This document shows, in pieces, positions 53,935 through 62,963 of a stretch of 64,000 nt of DNA. Source of the DNA: Bacillus xiapuensis (GTDB lineage: Bacteria > Bacillota > Bacilli > Bacillales > Domibacillaceae). The notes under the pieces were generated by a model, which worked only from the letters and a program-made list of their open reading frames with translations, was not told where the DNA came from and made no database searches. Made by a program: the position numbers and the translations under genes. Position 1 is the first letter of the stretch, and each line of letters begins with the position of its first letter. The stretch spans positions 124,001 through 188,000 of the forward strand of contig NZ_KZ454940.1 of assembly GCF_002797355.1 (NCBI RefSeq), read 5' to 3'.

Positions 53935-55147
53935 TCTCATCCCCTCCCATTATCCATTGAATGGTTTTCAGCGGAAATTGAGCTATCACCGTAAATCCTT
54001 TTCCTTCCTCACTAGTGTACTGAATCGTTCCGCCGTGCTGCTCCACTCGTTCGCGCATATTAAACAGCCCAAAGCCGGGCGTGATCGCGCTCGCTCCGCA
54101 GCCGTTATCCGTGATCACAAGCTTGGCAGCTTCCTCCATGCAGTTTAACCGCACCTCACATTCCGTAGCGAAACCATGACGCGCAGCATTCGTCAGCGCT
54201 TCTTGCACAAGTTTTTCAATCGTTGGCTGCCAGGAAGCAGACAATGCGGTCGGGTCCCCTTTCAATTGGAGCGTCGTTTTCATACCAGCCGTTTGCGAAA
54301 ATTCCTGCAGTATACTCCTTAGCCTCTGTATTAATGTCAGATGGCGTTCTTCTTCATGCAGTGTGTGCACCGACAAACGAATATCCGCCAATGAATTGGT
54401 TGCAATCCGTTCACAAGTTTCTAGTATTTCTCTGCTTTGCTTGGCCAGCTTGGGCATCACTTCCTGAGCCAGCCGCAGCTGTACGACTAAAGCTGTCATA
54501 TGATGACCGATCGTATCATGGATATCACGGGCAATGCGATTCCTCTCCCTAATCGTTGCCAGCTCCTCCACTTGACGAGAATAACTCTCTAACTGCTTAT
54601 GTGCGCTGACTAATTGACTATGCGAATCCGTGAGCTGCTCGTACTGGTTAGAGATCGTTTCTTTTGCCGCCAGCAACATCCGCAACAGACTGCCTACAAT
54701 CGCGCCATGAACAACAAAAGAAAAATTCACGATATTAAATACAAGAAACCATTCTCCTGTTTGCAGATAGTTTAAAAGCATAATGGCTCCCCACGTGAGA
54801 AAGAACGCAAATGAAAATCCGTACAGCACTTTTTTATTCCCCGTCGCGAAATAGACCGTCACCGCAATGACTCCAAAGAGAATGAGATACATTCGGTTTT
54901 CGTCCGCAAACATCACGCCAAAAGCGGCACTCAGCAAGAAATCAGTCACCCAGCACAAAAGCTTGATCCGTTTGTCAGTGGTGGACATCATCCTAAGATG
55001 GCTGAGAGTAAACACGAGTACCGCCAGCCCAATAAATAATGATTTTTCCCATTCGCTTTCTTCAATCAGCAGATAATAAAATCCGCTTAACATCCAGAAC
55101 ATTCCAAGCCTTGTTGCCGAAAACAAGATCATCAATCGTTTATTCAC
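53909..55147 (-). CDS. lnrJ: Sensor histidine kinase LnrJ-like
   Basis: A roughly 412-residue kinase with five or six membrane segments in the first 170 residues and almost no extracellular loop. It probably senses its signal within the membrane. A coiled linker leads to HisKA_3 (ERNRIARDIHDTIGHHMTAL, with the phospho-His) and a NarX-type ATPase domain (EALTNAARHG, DNGCGA, GFGLFNMRERV). The start was set at a GTG eight bases after a G-run; an ATG 18 bases earlier is possible. It matches LnrJ (YfiJ), the linearmycin sensor. Confidence 0.83.
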   Translation of the reverse strand: MNKRLMILFSATRLGMFWMLSGFYYLLIEESEWEKSLFIGLAVLVFTLSHLRMMSTTDKRIKLLCWVTDFLLSAAFGVMFADENRMYLILFGVIAVTVYFATGNKKVLYGFSFAFFLTWGAIMLLNYLQTGEWFLVFNIVNFSFVVHGAIVGSLLRMLLAAKETISNQYEQLTDSHSQLVSAHKQLESYSRQVEELATIRERNRIARDIHDTIGHHMTALVVQLRLAQEVMPKLAKQSREILETCERIATNSLADIRLSVHTLHEEERHLTLIQRLRSILQEFSQTAGMKTTLQLKGDPTALSASWQPTIEKLVQEALTNAARHGFATECEVRLNCMEEAAKLVITDNGCGASAITPGFGLFNMRERVEQHGGTIQYTSEEGKGFTVIAQFPLKTIQWIMGGDENDSYHCSG

Positions 55148-55167
55148 TCCTGCGCCCCCCCACATTT

Positions 55168-55840
55168 TACTTCATACATGTATTCTATAATATGAGGAGT
55201 GATTCCTTGTACTTTGCGCTCTGCCTGCCTCTATTTCCATATTGGAATCAAACCAGAAAGCCAGTAAAAACTGACTATCAGATTATAAAAATGACGGAAG
55301 AAAGCAAGCAAACGCTATTGAATATTATATACGGTCCGCTATTCAAGAAGCAGTGGAAGCTCTGTAAATTCGATTACAATAGAGGAATGAAAACGTTTGA
55401 AGACTAGTACGTTATGTTAATGACAAAATATGAAATGCTTCGACAAAAACTCACCCATTCTCTTACGGCTTTACAAAGTATTTATATTTCAATGAAAGGC
55501 AAAGAACCCTCCTCATCTTTCCATATACGGAAAACGATGTGTTGGAAAAAGAAAAATACAGTCGTTTTACAGTGTTAAAAAAGTTTGCATAACAGCAAAC
55601 GACCTCACAAAATGTAAGGCCGTTTGCTGTTATGCTGATAAACTAATTACTCGAATTTTTGATTATGCGGGATCTGCACATTAGGGTATCGTATGCTTAA
55701 CCCAATGATAAAAAATTCCCTTCCTTATCAGCTGATGAAATTCGATAACCCGTCAACTTATCGGATGTTGGAGTGACTCTTATTATACTTGGATAAGGGA
55801 TTTAACAGAAATCTTCGTGCAAAGCATACTTCTTCAGTTA
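55168..55840. other. Gene-poor region with possible gene remnants
   Basis: On the plus strand two short frames look like pieces of proteins. One, ending at 55407, reads MTEESKQTLLNIIYGPLF and then KKQWKLCKFDYNRGMKTFED. The next (about 55413-55580) reads MTKYEMLRQKLTHSLTALQ. Neither has a ribosome binding site or a family I recognise, and they may be decay products of one gene. Downstream is a long hairpin at 55587-55635. Confidence 0.35.
55587..55635 (-). terminator. Long hairpin, probable terminator of yvbH
   Basis: Perfect 15-bp arms GCATAACAGCAAACG / CGTTTGCTGTTATGC, then three more pairs (CCT/AGG) after one mismatch. On the minus strand it is followed by AAACTTTTTT. It lies about 205 bases after the yvbH stop. 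Confidence 0.6.
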
Positions 55841-56455
55841 TCAATTGTTGATATACTTCTCGAATACGTCACCAAAATCTTTTATGTGATATTTCTCATG
55901 GGCGGCTGTTAACCATTCAAAGCCAAATTCCGTTAATCCTCTGTACGCGCTGGCCAAGCTCTTATCATCCGTGCGGCAATTTTGCATCACTGCGGCCGCT
56001 TTCTCTAGGCTCTCTGCTGCCGTATTCATATAAATCTCATTTTCATAAGTGATTTCACCGATTCGCAGAAGGGCTTTGTAAAGATCTTTCAATTGATCCA
56101 ATTGATCTTTATGCACATCAATATCGAACGGCTTATTGCCGATCATAAATTTAATCTCAACATCCATGTCAATCTTTCCGGCTGTTTCCAAGGAGATCCC
56201 TGAAATTTTATACTGTGCATAAGGATAGCGCTTCAGCGTGCGCTTAGAAGAAACAGCGCTTTCGCCATCGACATGAATCACTGCTAAATTGGTGAAGCAG
56301 TACTCATCCGCCCTCGTCTTAATTAAGAAGTAGATTTTTTCGCCGTCCTCATGCATCACATAATCATCAGCATCCGTTTTATCGTAGTCTGCCGGCTCAA
56401 TAATCTTGCCTATATCCGATAACCCCAAGGCTTCCGAAGCCATTTTTTTAAACAT
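55841..56455 (-). CDS. yvbH: PH-domain protein YvbH
   Basis: A 204-residue cytoplasmic protein. Residues about 1-125 form a bacterial PH domain (ALGLSDIGKIIEPADYDKTD, then ESAVSSKRTLKRYPY). The C-terminal helical region (about 130-204) is the YvbH extension. It matches B. subtilis YvbH in length and sequence pattern. The role is unknown. AAGGGTGAGTGT precedes the ATG. It is a single gene. Confidence 0.85.
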   Translation of the reverse strand: MFKKMASEALGLSDIGKIIEPADYDKTDADDYVMHEDGEKIYFLIKTRADEYCFTNLAVIHVDGESAVSSKRTLKRYPYAQYKISGISLETAGKIDMDVEIKFMIGNKPFDIDVHKDQLDQLKDLYKALLRIGEITYENEIYMNTAAESLEKAAAVMQNCRTDDKSLASAYRGLTEFGFEWLTAAHEKYHIKDFGDVFEKYINN

Positions 56456-56555
56456 ACACTCACCCTTTCAGAAAATGAATTAACCGGTACATCTCCTCCA
56501 CAATTTTACCAAAAATAGATAAGATTCACCATTTTTTACAAAGAAATTCTCCAAA

Positions 56556-56690
56556 GTGCGGGTCTGCTGAAAAGAGGAACAGAGGCTGGCATCGCCGTGC
56601 TGTTGCCGCATCTTTGTCATCTGCGTCGTGCAGGCGCGAACGAATCGGGCATTTAGAGCTATGTCCCTGCTTTATTGTTGTAACGAGACA
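56556..56690 (+). repeat. Intergenic repeat, copy B (in front of padR)
   Basis: Shares the blocks CTGCTGAAAAGAGGAAC-AGAGGCTG, then CTGCGTCGTGCAGGCGCGAACG and GAATCGGGCAT, with the copies at 57165-57329 and 2012-2203. The right-hand end is diverged. It lies about 160 bases before the PadR-type gene, in the same orientation. The rest of the 56456-56849 gap has no gene. Confidence 0.6.
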
Positions 56691-56849
56691 AAACGTTTTT
56701 CAGCAGATGAAAAGCATAGATCGCAGATCGTGATTGTTAAGATTTCGTAAAGGCTTTGAGAAGAAACTCCTTTCATGCTAATATTGATATCGGAATTCGA
56801 TATTGATTTTCGTTAATGCCTAGATGAATGGAATATGGAGGGGAAAGTC

Positions 56850-57155
56850 GTGGAAGATAAAGTTCTGCGCAAATTATTTTTAGGATTTATCCACATCCAT
56901 ATCCTGCATCATGCCAAGGAGCATCCGATTTTTGGCCTGTGGATGCTAGAAGAGCTCAAGGAGCATGGCTACAGCATGAGCGCCGGCACCTTGTATCCTA
57001 TTCTGCACTCCATGGAGTCGGATGGTCTGTTAAGTAAAGAGGAGCGAAATGTGGAAGGAAAAATCCGAAAGTATTACCGAGCGACCGCTAAAGGGATTAG
57101 TGTGCTCGATGAAGCAAGAAATAAAGCTTACGAACTATTCAAAGAAATAAAGTGA
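56850..57155 (+). CDS. PadR-family regulator, probable chromate-response repressor
   Basis: A 101-residue winged-helix protein of the short PadR type: FLGFIHIHILHHAKEHPIFGLWMLEEL, then YSMSAGTLYPILHSMESDGLL, the recognition region. The start was set at the GTG 8 bases after GGAGGGG; an in-frame ATG 15 bases upstream overlaps that site. It precedes chrA by 209 bases on the same strand. PadR-type regulators (ChrI) controlling chrA are known in Bacilli, so repression of chrA until chromate enters is likely. Confidence 0.82.
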   Translation: MEDKVLRKLFLGFIHIHILHHAKEHPIFGLWMLEELKEHGYSMSAGTLYPILHSMESDGLLSKEERNVEGKIRKYYRATAKGISVLDEARNKAYELFKEIK

Positions 57156-57164
57156 ATCTTCAAG

Positions 57165-57329
57165 CAGCGGGATCTTTTGCCATCCCCCGCTGTTGAAAAG
57201 AAGAACGAAGGCCTGCTGCAGCGCCTTAGTCACCTGCATCGTGCAGGCTCGAACGAATCGGGCATGCAGGAGCTGTGATCTTCCTCTTTAGCTTTTACTT
57301 CCCCGCTCTATTCTCGATGCGGGATAAAA
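57165..57329 (+). repeat. Intergenic repeat, copy C (in front of chrA)
   Basis: Begins with the hairpin CAGCGGGAT / ATCCCcCGCTG (possible padR terminator), continues GAAGAACGAAGGCCTGCTGC, the hairpin CCTGCA-tcg-TGCAGG, CTCGAACGAATCGGGCATGC and GTGATCTT, and ends GCGGGATAAAA 25 bases before the chrA ribosome binding site. It is the closest relative of copy A. Confidence 0.65.
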
Positions 57330-57364
57330 GATTAACATTTTGATTGGGAAAGGAGTTGTCATAG

Positions 57365-58576
57365 TTGAAAGATCAAGCAATGAACAGGGAAAAGAAAACA
57401 CCTACGATCCGTTCCCTGCTAGAAATCTTACTCGTTTCAACCAGGCTGGGTTTCACATCTTTCGGTGGCCCTGTCGCTCATTTGGGCTATTTCCATGAGG
57501 AATATATCCGACGGCGAAAGTGGATGGATGAAAAGACATATGCGGATTTAGTGGCCTTATGTCAGTTCCTTCCCGGCCCGGCAAGCAGCCAAGTTGGCAT
57601 AGGCATCGGCGTGATGCGCGCGGGCGTTATAGGCGGGATCGTCTCTTTTCTGGGATTCACAATGCCTTCTGTTATTGCCCTCATTCTTTTCGCCTTGCTT
57701 CTGCAAGGGCTAGATGTCGGCAATGCCGGCTGGATTCACGGCTTAAAGGTGGTCGCCGTAGCCGTCGTTGCCCACGCCATTATCGGAATGGCCCAGAAGC
57801 TGACGCCGGATTTGCAGAGAAAAGCCATTGCCCTATTCGCGTTAGTGGCCACTTTATTATGGCAAACCGCCTATACGCAAGTAGGCGTTATATTGCTGGC
57901 CGGCTTTGCGGGCTACCTTCTCTTCCGGCAGCCTCACGAACCGGATAGCCCCAGCCTTCACTTCCCTGTTTCACGGAAGTTCGCCGCCGCTTGTTTGACC
58001 TTGTTTTTTGGCTTGCTTATTCTTCTGCCGATTATTAGAGAAGCCACTTCGTCCAGCTGGATCGCAATGTTCGACAGCTTTTACCGCTCTGGCTCTCTTG
58101 TTTTCGGAGGCGGACACGTCGTTTTGCCGCTGTTGGAGCGCGAATTTGTTCCAGATGGCTGGCTCAGTGAAGAGGCCTTTCTCGCAGGCTACGGAGCCGC
58201 TCAAGCTGTGCCGGGACCGCTGTTTACCTTCGCGGCTTATTTAGGAGCGGTGATGAATGGATGGGCTGGCGGCCTCGTTGCAACGGCAGCCATTTTCTTG
58301 CCGGCCTTTCTATTAATTCTCGGCACACTGCCTTTCTGGAACAGCCTGCGCCGCAATCCGAAAGTGAAAGGAGTCTTGATGGGCGTCAACGCAGCCGTCG
58401 TCGGAATTTTACTGTCCGCCTTTTATCAGCCCATCTGGACAAGTTCCATCCTAGAAGCCGCTGACTTTGCCTTTGCCGCCGTCCTATTCAGCATGCTTGC
58501 TTACTGGAAGCTGCCGCCGTGGATCATTGTCCTTGCCGGCGCGATTGGCGGCTCCCTGCTGTCTTTCCTTTCGTAA
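57365..58576 (+). CDS. chrA: Chromate transporter ChrA
   Basis: A 403-residue full-length CHR-family transporter made of two homologous halves. The family motifs FTSFGGPVAHLGYFHEEY with RRRKWMDEKTYADLVALCQFLPGPASSQVGI (first half) and GGGHVVLPLLEREF with AAQAVPGPLFTFAAYLGA (second half) are clear. It has about ten membrane segments and exports chromate. Translation starts at a TTG after AAGGAGTTGTCATAG. Probably under control of the PadR-type gene upstream. Confidence 0.93.
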   Translation: MKDQAMNREKKTPTIRSLLEILLVSTRLGFTSFGGPVAHLGYFHEEYIRRRKWMDEKTYADLVALCQFLPGPASSQVGIGIGVMRAGVIGGIVSFLGFTMPSVIALILFALLLQGLDVGNAGWIHGLKVVAVAVVAHAIIGMAQKLTPDLQRKAIALFALVATLLWQTAYTQVGVILLAGFAGYLLFRQPHEPDSPSLHFPVSRKFAAACLTLFFGLLILLPIIREATSSSWIAMFDSFYRSGSLVFGGGHVVLPLLEREFVPDGWLSEEAFLAGYGAAQAVPGPLFTFAAYLGAVMNGWAGGLVATAAIFLPAFLLILGTLPFWNSLRRNPKVKGVLMGVNAAVVGILLSAFYQPIWTSSILEAADFAFAAVLFSMLAYWKLPPWIIVLAGAIGGSLLSFLS

Positions 58577-58585
58577 TTGCACAAG

Positions 58586-58615
58586 AAGAACCCTGGGGAC
58601 ATCCCCAGGGTTCTT
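58586..58615. terminator. Terminator after chrA
   Basis: AAGAACCCTGGGGA / TCCCCAGGGTTCTT with a three-base loop. Confidence 0.86.
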
Positions 58616-58643
58616 CGTTTGAGGCAATGAAAAACGGGGCTGT

Positions 58644-58871
58644 TGTAAACGCCAGAATACATTTTACAGTTTTCGCTGAAATCGACTTTACACTTTTAGC
58701 TACATTTGTCGTCCACTTTATTTGGAGAAACAGGTATAATAGCCATGGTGCAACAGCCATCGTTCCTTTAATATCAAGTCTAGTCATCGTACCTGTAGAG
58801 GCTCCATATCAATTGGACTGTGTAACAACTAAAATGTAAAGGATAACTTAGCGAAAAATGTAAAATTCGAC
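58644..58871. mobile_element. Deleted IS21-like element or MITE (two ends only)
   Basis: The left end starts TGTAAACGCC and carries ATTTTACAGTTTTCGCTGA and CTTTACACTTTTAGC. The right end carries the same motifs inverted (on the minus strand ATTTTACATTTTTCGCTAA and CTTTACATTTTAG). Multiple terminal repeats of this kind are typical of IS21-family ends. Only about 130 bp without a gene lies between them. The right end is cut by the ISL3 insertion. Confidence 0.45.
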
Positions 58872-58943
58872 GGCTCTTACGCTTTTTTGGTGATAACTTC
58901 ACTACTATCCTTCTAACAATCGGTTTTATTTTTTTAATATAAC

Positions 58944-59881
58944 TTATAATCCCGATAAGACTCGAATTCTTAAAAGAGAAAACTTTGCTCGGCCATACAT
59001 CATTCGTTTGATGGTTTTTAAGCGGTTCACATGTCCTTCGGCCACGCCATTGCTCCAAGGTTCCTGAATACTGTTTGAAACAGCCGAAAGGTCTTTCTTC
59101 AGTCCCTCGATGAAAGAGCAGATCAATGGAAACTTGCTTTTTTCATGTTGATGGATCCATTCTATCAAGCATTGTGGGTCCTTAGAGTAGAAAAGCTGAC
59201 GAAAAGAAGAAACGATTTTATTCAAAAGCAGAATGTCTGGAAAAGCCGATAATAATTTCGAATGAATGTGTTTAAAGCAGTCTTCATGGGGAGGACCATG
59301 AAAGTTCCATATTATGCTAAGTAGCCTTTGACGGAGAAACAACGGCTTGTTCCCATTATTTTTGCTGTTTCTTCGTTCCCTGGCAATCATCGTGTTCAAT
59401 GTAGAAACCGAGCCGTCATATCCCCTTTCACGGCAGACCTCTTCAATCTGTTTCGCCGTCTGCTGTTTTTGAACCAGAGAGCGTATTAGCGAACGATAGT
59501 CATCAAAACGCGACTCTCGTTTATGACATGGTTTCCGAGTGATCTTCAGGTCTTTGTAGATCGTGACACGAGAAAGGTTCATTTTCCTAGCAATCGACGC
59601 AATGGAATAACCTTCCGCTGCCAATTGCTGTGCACGCTGAATTCGCGCCCAGTGCTTTTCCTCGTTTTGGATTCGAACTTGATCTGTTTTTCTAAGGCAT
59701 TCAGTTGGATTCGTTTCTGTTTCGGAAGAAACCTCCCCGATCACTGGAGGTATCCATTTTGATGGGACATACGCATACAAGGTTTTCTTAATGGCACAAA
59801 ATAGTTGTTGGAGAATATGCCATCGGTCACCTACCTGTTTAATGTCAGAAGAAGCCGCTTCAATGGCTTTAGCGTAAGATT
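58944..59881 (-). pseudogene. ISL3 transposase, C-terminal part
   Basis: About 310 residues of an ISL3-family DDE transposase, resuming at SYAKAIEAASSDIKQVGDRWHIL after the IS21 insertion. It contains an inserted helix-turn-helix (AAEGYSIASIARKMNLSRVTIYKDL) found in the longer ISL3 transposases. It ends with WSNGVAEGHVNRLKTIKRMM, the conserved C-terminal Glu region. It has no start of its own. The open frame runs on into IS21 sequence but that part is not native. Confidence 0.85.
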
Positions 59882-59940
59882 TGTAATCGTCAACCCAAAA
59901 GTTGACCATGTCGCTCATCGAAAAGTTGACCACCCTCTTG

Positions 59941-60684
59941 TTAGGACGAATACGTTTCTTTGAAACGATAACTGTCCCCATTCATTGGGAATAAATGTGC
60001 CTTGTGTGTGATTCGATCTAACAAGGCGGCGGTCATTTGATCGTCATGAAAGACTTCGTTCCAACGACTGAATTCCCTGTTGCTGGTGATAATCATACTC
60101 CCTCGCTCATAACGAGTAGAAAAGAACTGAAACATCAACTCTGCTGCACGGGGATGATAGGGAATGTAGCCAAGTTCATCAATAATCACAAGATCTGCAT
60201 GGGTCCACTGCTTCTCAATCTGCAGAAGTCGCTTTTCATCCTGTGCCTCCATGAGTTCATTTGATAATCGGGCAGCTGTATAGTAACCCACTTGATAGCC
60301 CTGTTCAATGGCTAAATGTCCAAGAGCGATAGATAAATGTGTTTTGCCCGTACCTGAATTGCCCACAAATAAGACGTTTCGTTTCTCTTTAATGTAATGA
60401 CCATCGGCCACTTCTAGAAAGCGTCGTTTGGGGACAAAAGGAGCTTCTTCAAATCGGAAAGAGGTGATGTTTTTCTCGATTGGAAACTGAGCTTTTTTCC
60501 TTACGGACTCTTTCTTTTTTAATTCTCTTTCAGCGACTTCTACGGATAGTAAATGAAACAAGAAGGATTCATAACTGATTTGCTGTTCATTGGCTTCCCT
60601 GACATACGTGTCCAATTGGGCACGTATGGTGGGGAGACGAAGTCTTTTTAAATAGTCATCTATTTGATAGCGATGTGTGGTCAA
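59941..60684 (-). CDS. istB: IS21 transposition helper ATPase IstB
   Basis: A 247-residue AAA+ ATPase of the IstB/DnaC type. Walker A is GNSGTGKTHLS (about residue 108), Walker B LVIIDELGY, and the arginine-finger region is ITSNREFSRW. It selects target DNA and stimulates IstA. Its start overlaps the istA stop (ATGA). Length is normal. Confidence 0.94.
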   Translation of the reverse strand: MTTHRYQIDDYLKRLRLPTIRAQLDTYVREANEQQISYESFLFHLLSVEVAERELKKKESVRKKAQFPIEKNITSFRFEEAPFVPKRRFLEVADGHYIKEKRNVLFVGNSGTGKTHLSIALGHLAIEQGYQVGYYTAARLSNELMEAQDEKRLLQIEKQWTHADLVIIDELGYIPYHPRAAELMFQFFSTRYERGSMIITSNREFSRWNEVFHDDQMTAALLDRITHKAHLFPMNGDSYRFKETYSS

Positions 60685-62195
60685 TGTAGAAGGCCACCTT
60701 TCTTTAATAATTGATCGTATGAATGCAAAACTGGCGGTGTCACTTCCACTCTTTCCGCCCCCTTATACGAAAAAGGAGCTGGTTTAGCCACGACCGGTTG
60801 GTAAAGCTGATATAGAAATTGCTTTACCCCGTCACATGTGTAAAGACGCTCTTCCATGCTTTTTTCAAGAGCTATTTCAATCCATTCAGATGAGTATTCA
60901 CGGTGTAGCTTTAGCACTTTTATCAATTCTTTGGCATGGCCGTATTGTCTCAATGTTTCACGATAAAACTGTTGATATAAATCTGGCATTTCTGTCTGCC
61001 TAAATGGTCTCGCGTGCTGAATGGCTCGCGGTTTTCGCTCCAATTCATCAAGATAATGATCCAAATTGAACACCTCTTGGTGTCGTTCATAGCTACGCTC
61101 ATGGATAGCTTTTACCTCACCATCTAAATGGATTTCCACACGATCCACATAGGCGAAAATCTGGGCATCTTTTCGACCAGCATAAACGGTTGGAACCGAA
61201 TAAGTATTTGTTTCGAACGTAACTAATGACAACGTATTCACGACCGCAGGCACTTTTTTCGCACAAGAGTGGGTAGGCGGTAGTGGAAGAAGAAAGGACT
61301 TTTCATAAATGAAGCGATCTTTTACCGTTTCATTCGTTCGAGGGACTTTTGTGTCGTTATATTCATCACAACGACGCTTAAGCATCTCATTTAATTCTTC
61401 TAAACTACTTACTGACGGAACGGGAACGAGAAAATTCGATCGTGATGTTTGAACAAGCTTCTCTACCTGACCTTTTTCATTCCCCTTTGCAGGTGCACAA
61501 AATTGAGCATCAAACAAGTAGTATACATGAAATTGAAGAAAGGCCTCTTGTTCTTCACGCTTGGTTCCTTTCAGAACTTTTTTCACAGCCGTTGTCATAT
61601 TGTCATAGATGATCGTTTTAGGGACACCGCCAAAGTAATCAAAAGCATCGGCGTGACCTTGAAACAGAGCTTCTTGACGTTGATGTGGAAAGACTTTCAC
61701 AAAAATTTTCCGACTATATAACAATCTCATACAGAAAAGCATGACTTTTACTTGAACACCATTGAGCTCAATGAATACTTCTCCCCAATCAAATTGAGCG
61801 TATTCACCGGGGTCAAATTCCAACGGAATGGAGACAGGGGGCTGTATTTCTTGCCACTCTTGTTTTAACTGGCGGACAAACCGGCGGACGGTGGACTCAC
61901 CACCTTTAAAGCCATATTCTTCAACCAGGCGTCTGTGGATTTGAGCAGCACTATGACGCTGTTTTAGGGGCGCGTTTCGATCATTCATCAACCATTCAAT
62001 AATCAGTGGTTTGACTGGATCAATCACGGGATTAACAACTGGAGCCTTTCGGGTATACTTGGGTTCTTCCGTTAACTTCGGTGCTTTTCTTATGGACTGT
62101 CGTGAGCAGCTGAAATCTTTAGCAAGCTGCCGAATCGACCTTCCTTCTTTTACGTGTAATTTTCTGATAAGCTCAATATTAGCCATCTTTAACAT
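60681..62195 (-). CDS. istA: IS21 transposase IstA
   Basis: A 504-residue transposase. An N-terminal helix-turn-helix (VKEGRSIRQLAKDFSCSRQSI) binds the element ends. The integrase core shows the DDE residues in YAQFDWGE, IIYDNMTTA and GNEKGQVE. The C-terminal part has the Mu-like beta region (VVNTLSLVTFETNTYSVP). AGGAGG lies before the ATG. No frameshift or stop is seen. Confidence 0.94.
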   Translation of the reverse strand: MLKMANIELIRKLHVKEGRSIRQLAKDFSCSRQSIRKAPKLTEEPKYTRKAPVVNPVIDPVKPLIIEWLMNDRNAPLKQRHSAAQIHRRLVEEYGFKGGESTVRRFVRQLKQEWQEIQPPVSIPLEFDPGEYAQFDWGEVFIELNGVQVKVMLFCMRLLYSRKIFVKVFPHQRQEALFQGHADAFDYFGGVPKTIIYDNMTTAVKKVLKGTKREEQEAFLQFHVYYLFDAQFCAPAKGNEKGQVEKLVQTSRSNFLVPVPSVSSLEELNEMLKRRCDEYNDTKVPRTNETVKDRFIYEKSFLLPLPPTHSCAKKVPAVVNTLSLVTFETNTYSVPTVYAGRKDAQIFAYVDRVEIHLDGEVKAIHERSYERHQEVFNLDHYLDELERKPRAIQHARPFRQTEMPDLYQQFYRETLRQYGHAKELIKVLKLHREYSSEWIEIALEKSMEERLYTCDGVKQFLYQLYQPVVAKPAPFSYKGAERVEVTPPVLHSYDQLLKKGGLLH

Positions 62196-62320
62196 TCCTT
62201 TTCCTCCTGCATCATTATGTTCTGGACAAACACAATGATACGGGATTGAGTGTTAAAGGTGGTCAACTTTTGCATTAGCGATGAGCACTGAAGTGGTCAA
62301 CTTTTAGTTTAGCGTTTACA

Positions 62321-62963
62321 GTAAGATTTAGAGCCGTCTCTGCTGACTACCTGAATCTCCGGATGTTGTTTCAGCCATGCCGTCACGTCTTCTGATTCTC
62401 TCGTGGGCAGTACTTCTAAAGGCTGGTGTGTCTTTAAGTCAACGATTATGGTGCCGTAAGCAGATCGCTTTTTGAAGGCAAAGTCATCGATTCCTACAAA
62501 AGGGAGAAGGCTTTCTTTCAGGTAAATCCATGCTTTTCACAAGCCGAAGCAGCGTGTCATGGCTGACCCGAATATGAAGTGCTTTGCATGATCTTTCTGC
62601 GGCCAAGCAATTTGTAGAAAGGGTCAATTCCGTTAATATCTTTTCTAAACGGGTCGTTTTCCGTCTATATGAATGCGCCCACGAAAGCCTCTCGGTAAAA
62701 ATCTTTCTTGAACAGGAGGGCTCGTCACAAAACCATTTGCGCAGTCGGATTTGAAGAGTTACATGTCGTCCGGATATCGGGAGATCATCGATTTTGCGGG
62801 TATAATGGCTATGCGCCCGGCTGGAAAATACATCACATGAAGGGCATCGGGCCGAAGAGGAAGATATATTCATTATGCAAAAGAGTTCATTATCTGACAC
62901 ATGTTCATGGATCATATCAATCGGACTGTTAAACTGAAAAAGTAGTTGTGTCCTGCCCATCAT
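62321..62963 (-). pseudogene. ISL3 transposase, N-terminal part, frameshifted
   Basis: Starts at the ATG after CAGGAG (MMGRTQLLFQFNSPID). It has the ISL3 zinc finger (CPSC, then WFCDEPSCSRKIF) and a helix-turn-helix. At 62499-62502 (TTTT on the minus strand) the frame is lost: removing one T rejoins the expected VGIDDFAFKKRSAYGTIIVDL with the catalytic Asp. Coding sense then continues to RDGSKSY, where the IS21 sits. Two lesions show the element is dead. Confidence 0.87.

Larger units (their letters stand above)
59882..62320 (-). mobile_element. IS21-family insertion sequence, apparently complete
   Basis: 2,439 bp beginning TGTAATCG and ending CGTTTACA, with imperfect inverted ends that each contain AAAAGTTGACCA and internal copies of AAAAGTTGACCAC. 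It is flanked by the 8-bp duplication GTAAGATT (59874-59881 and 62321-62328). Both istA and istB are intact, so it may still be active. Confidence 0.93.

Noticed and set aside
55039-55407. A 122-residue plus-strand gene
   Set aside because: Its first half is antisense to the lnrJ-like kinase; only the tail could be genuine and is noted as a possible remnant.
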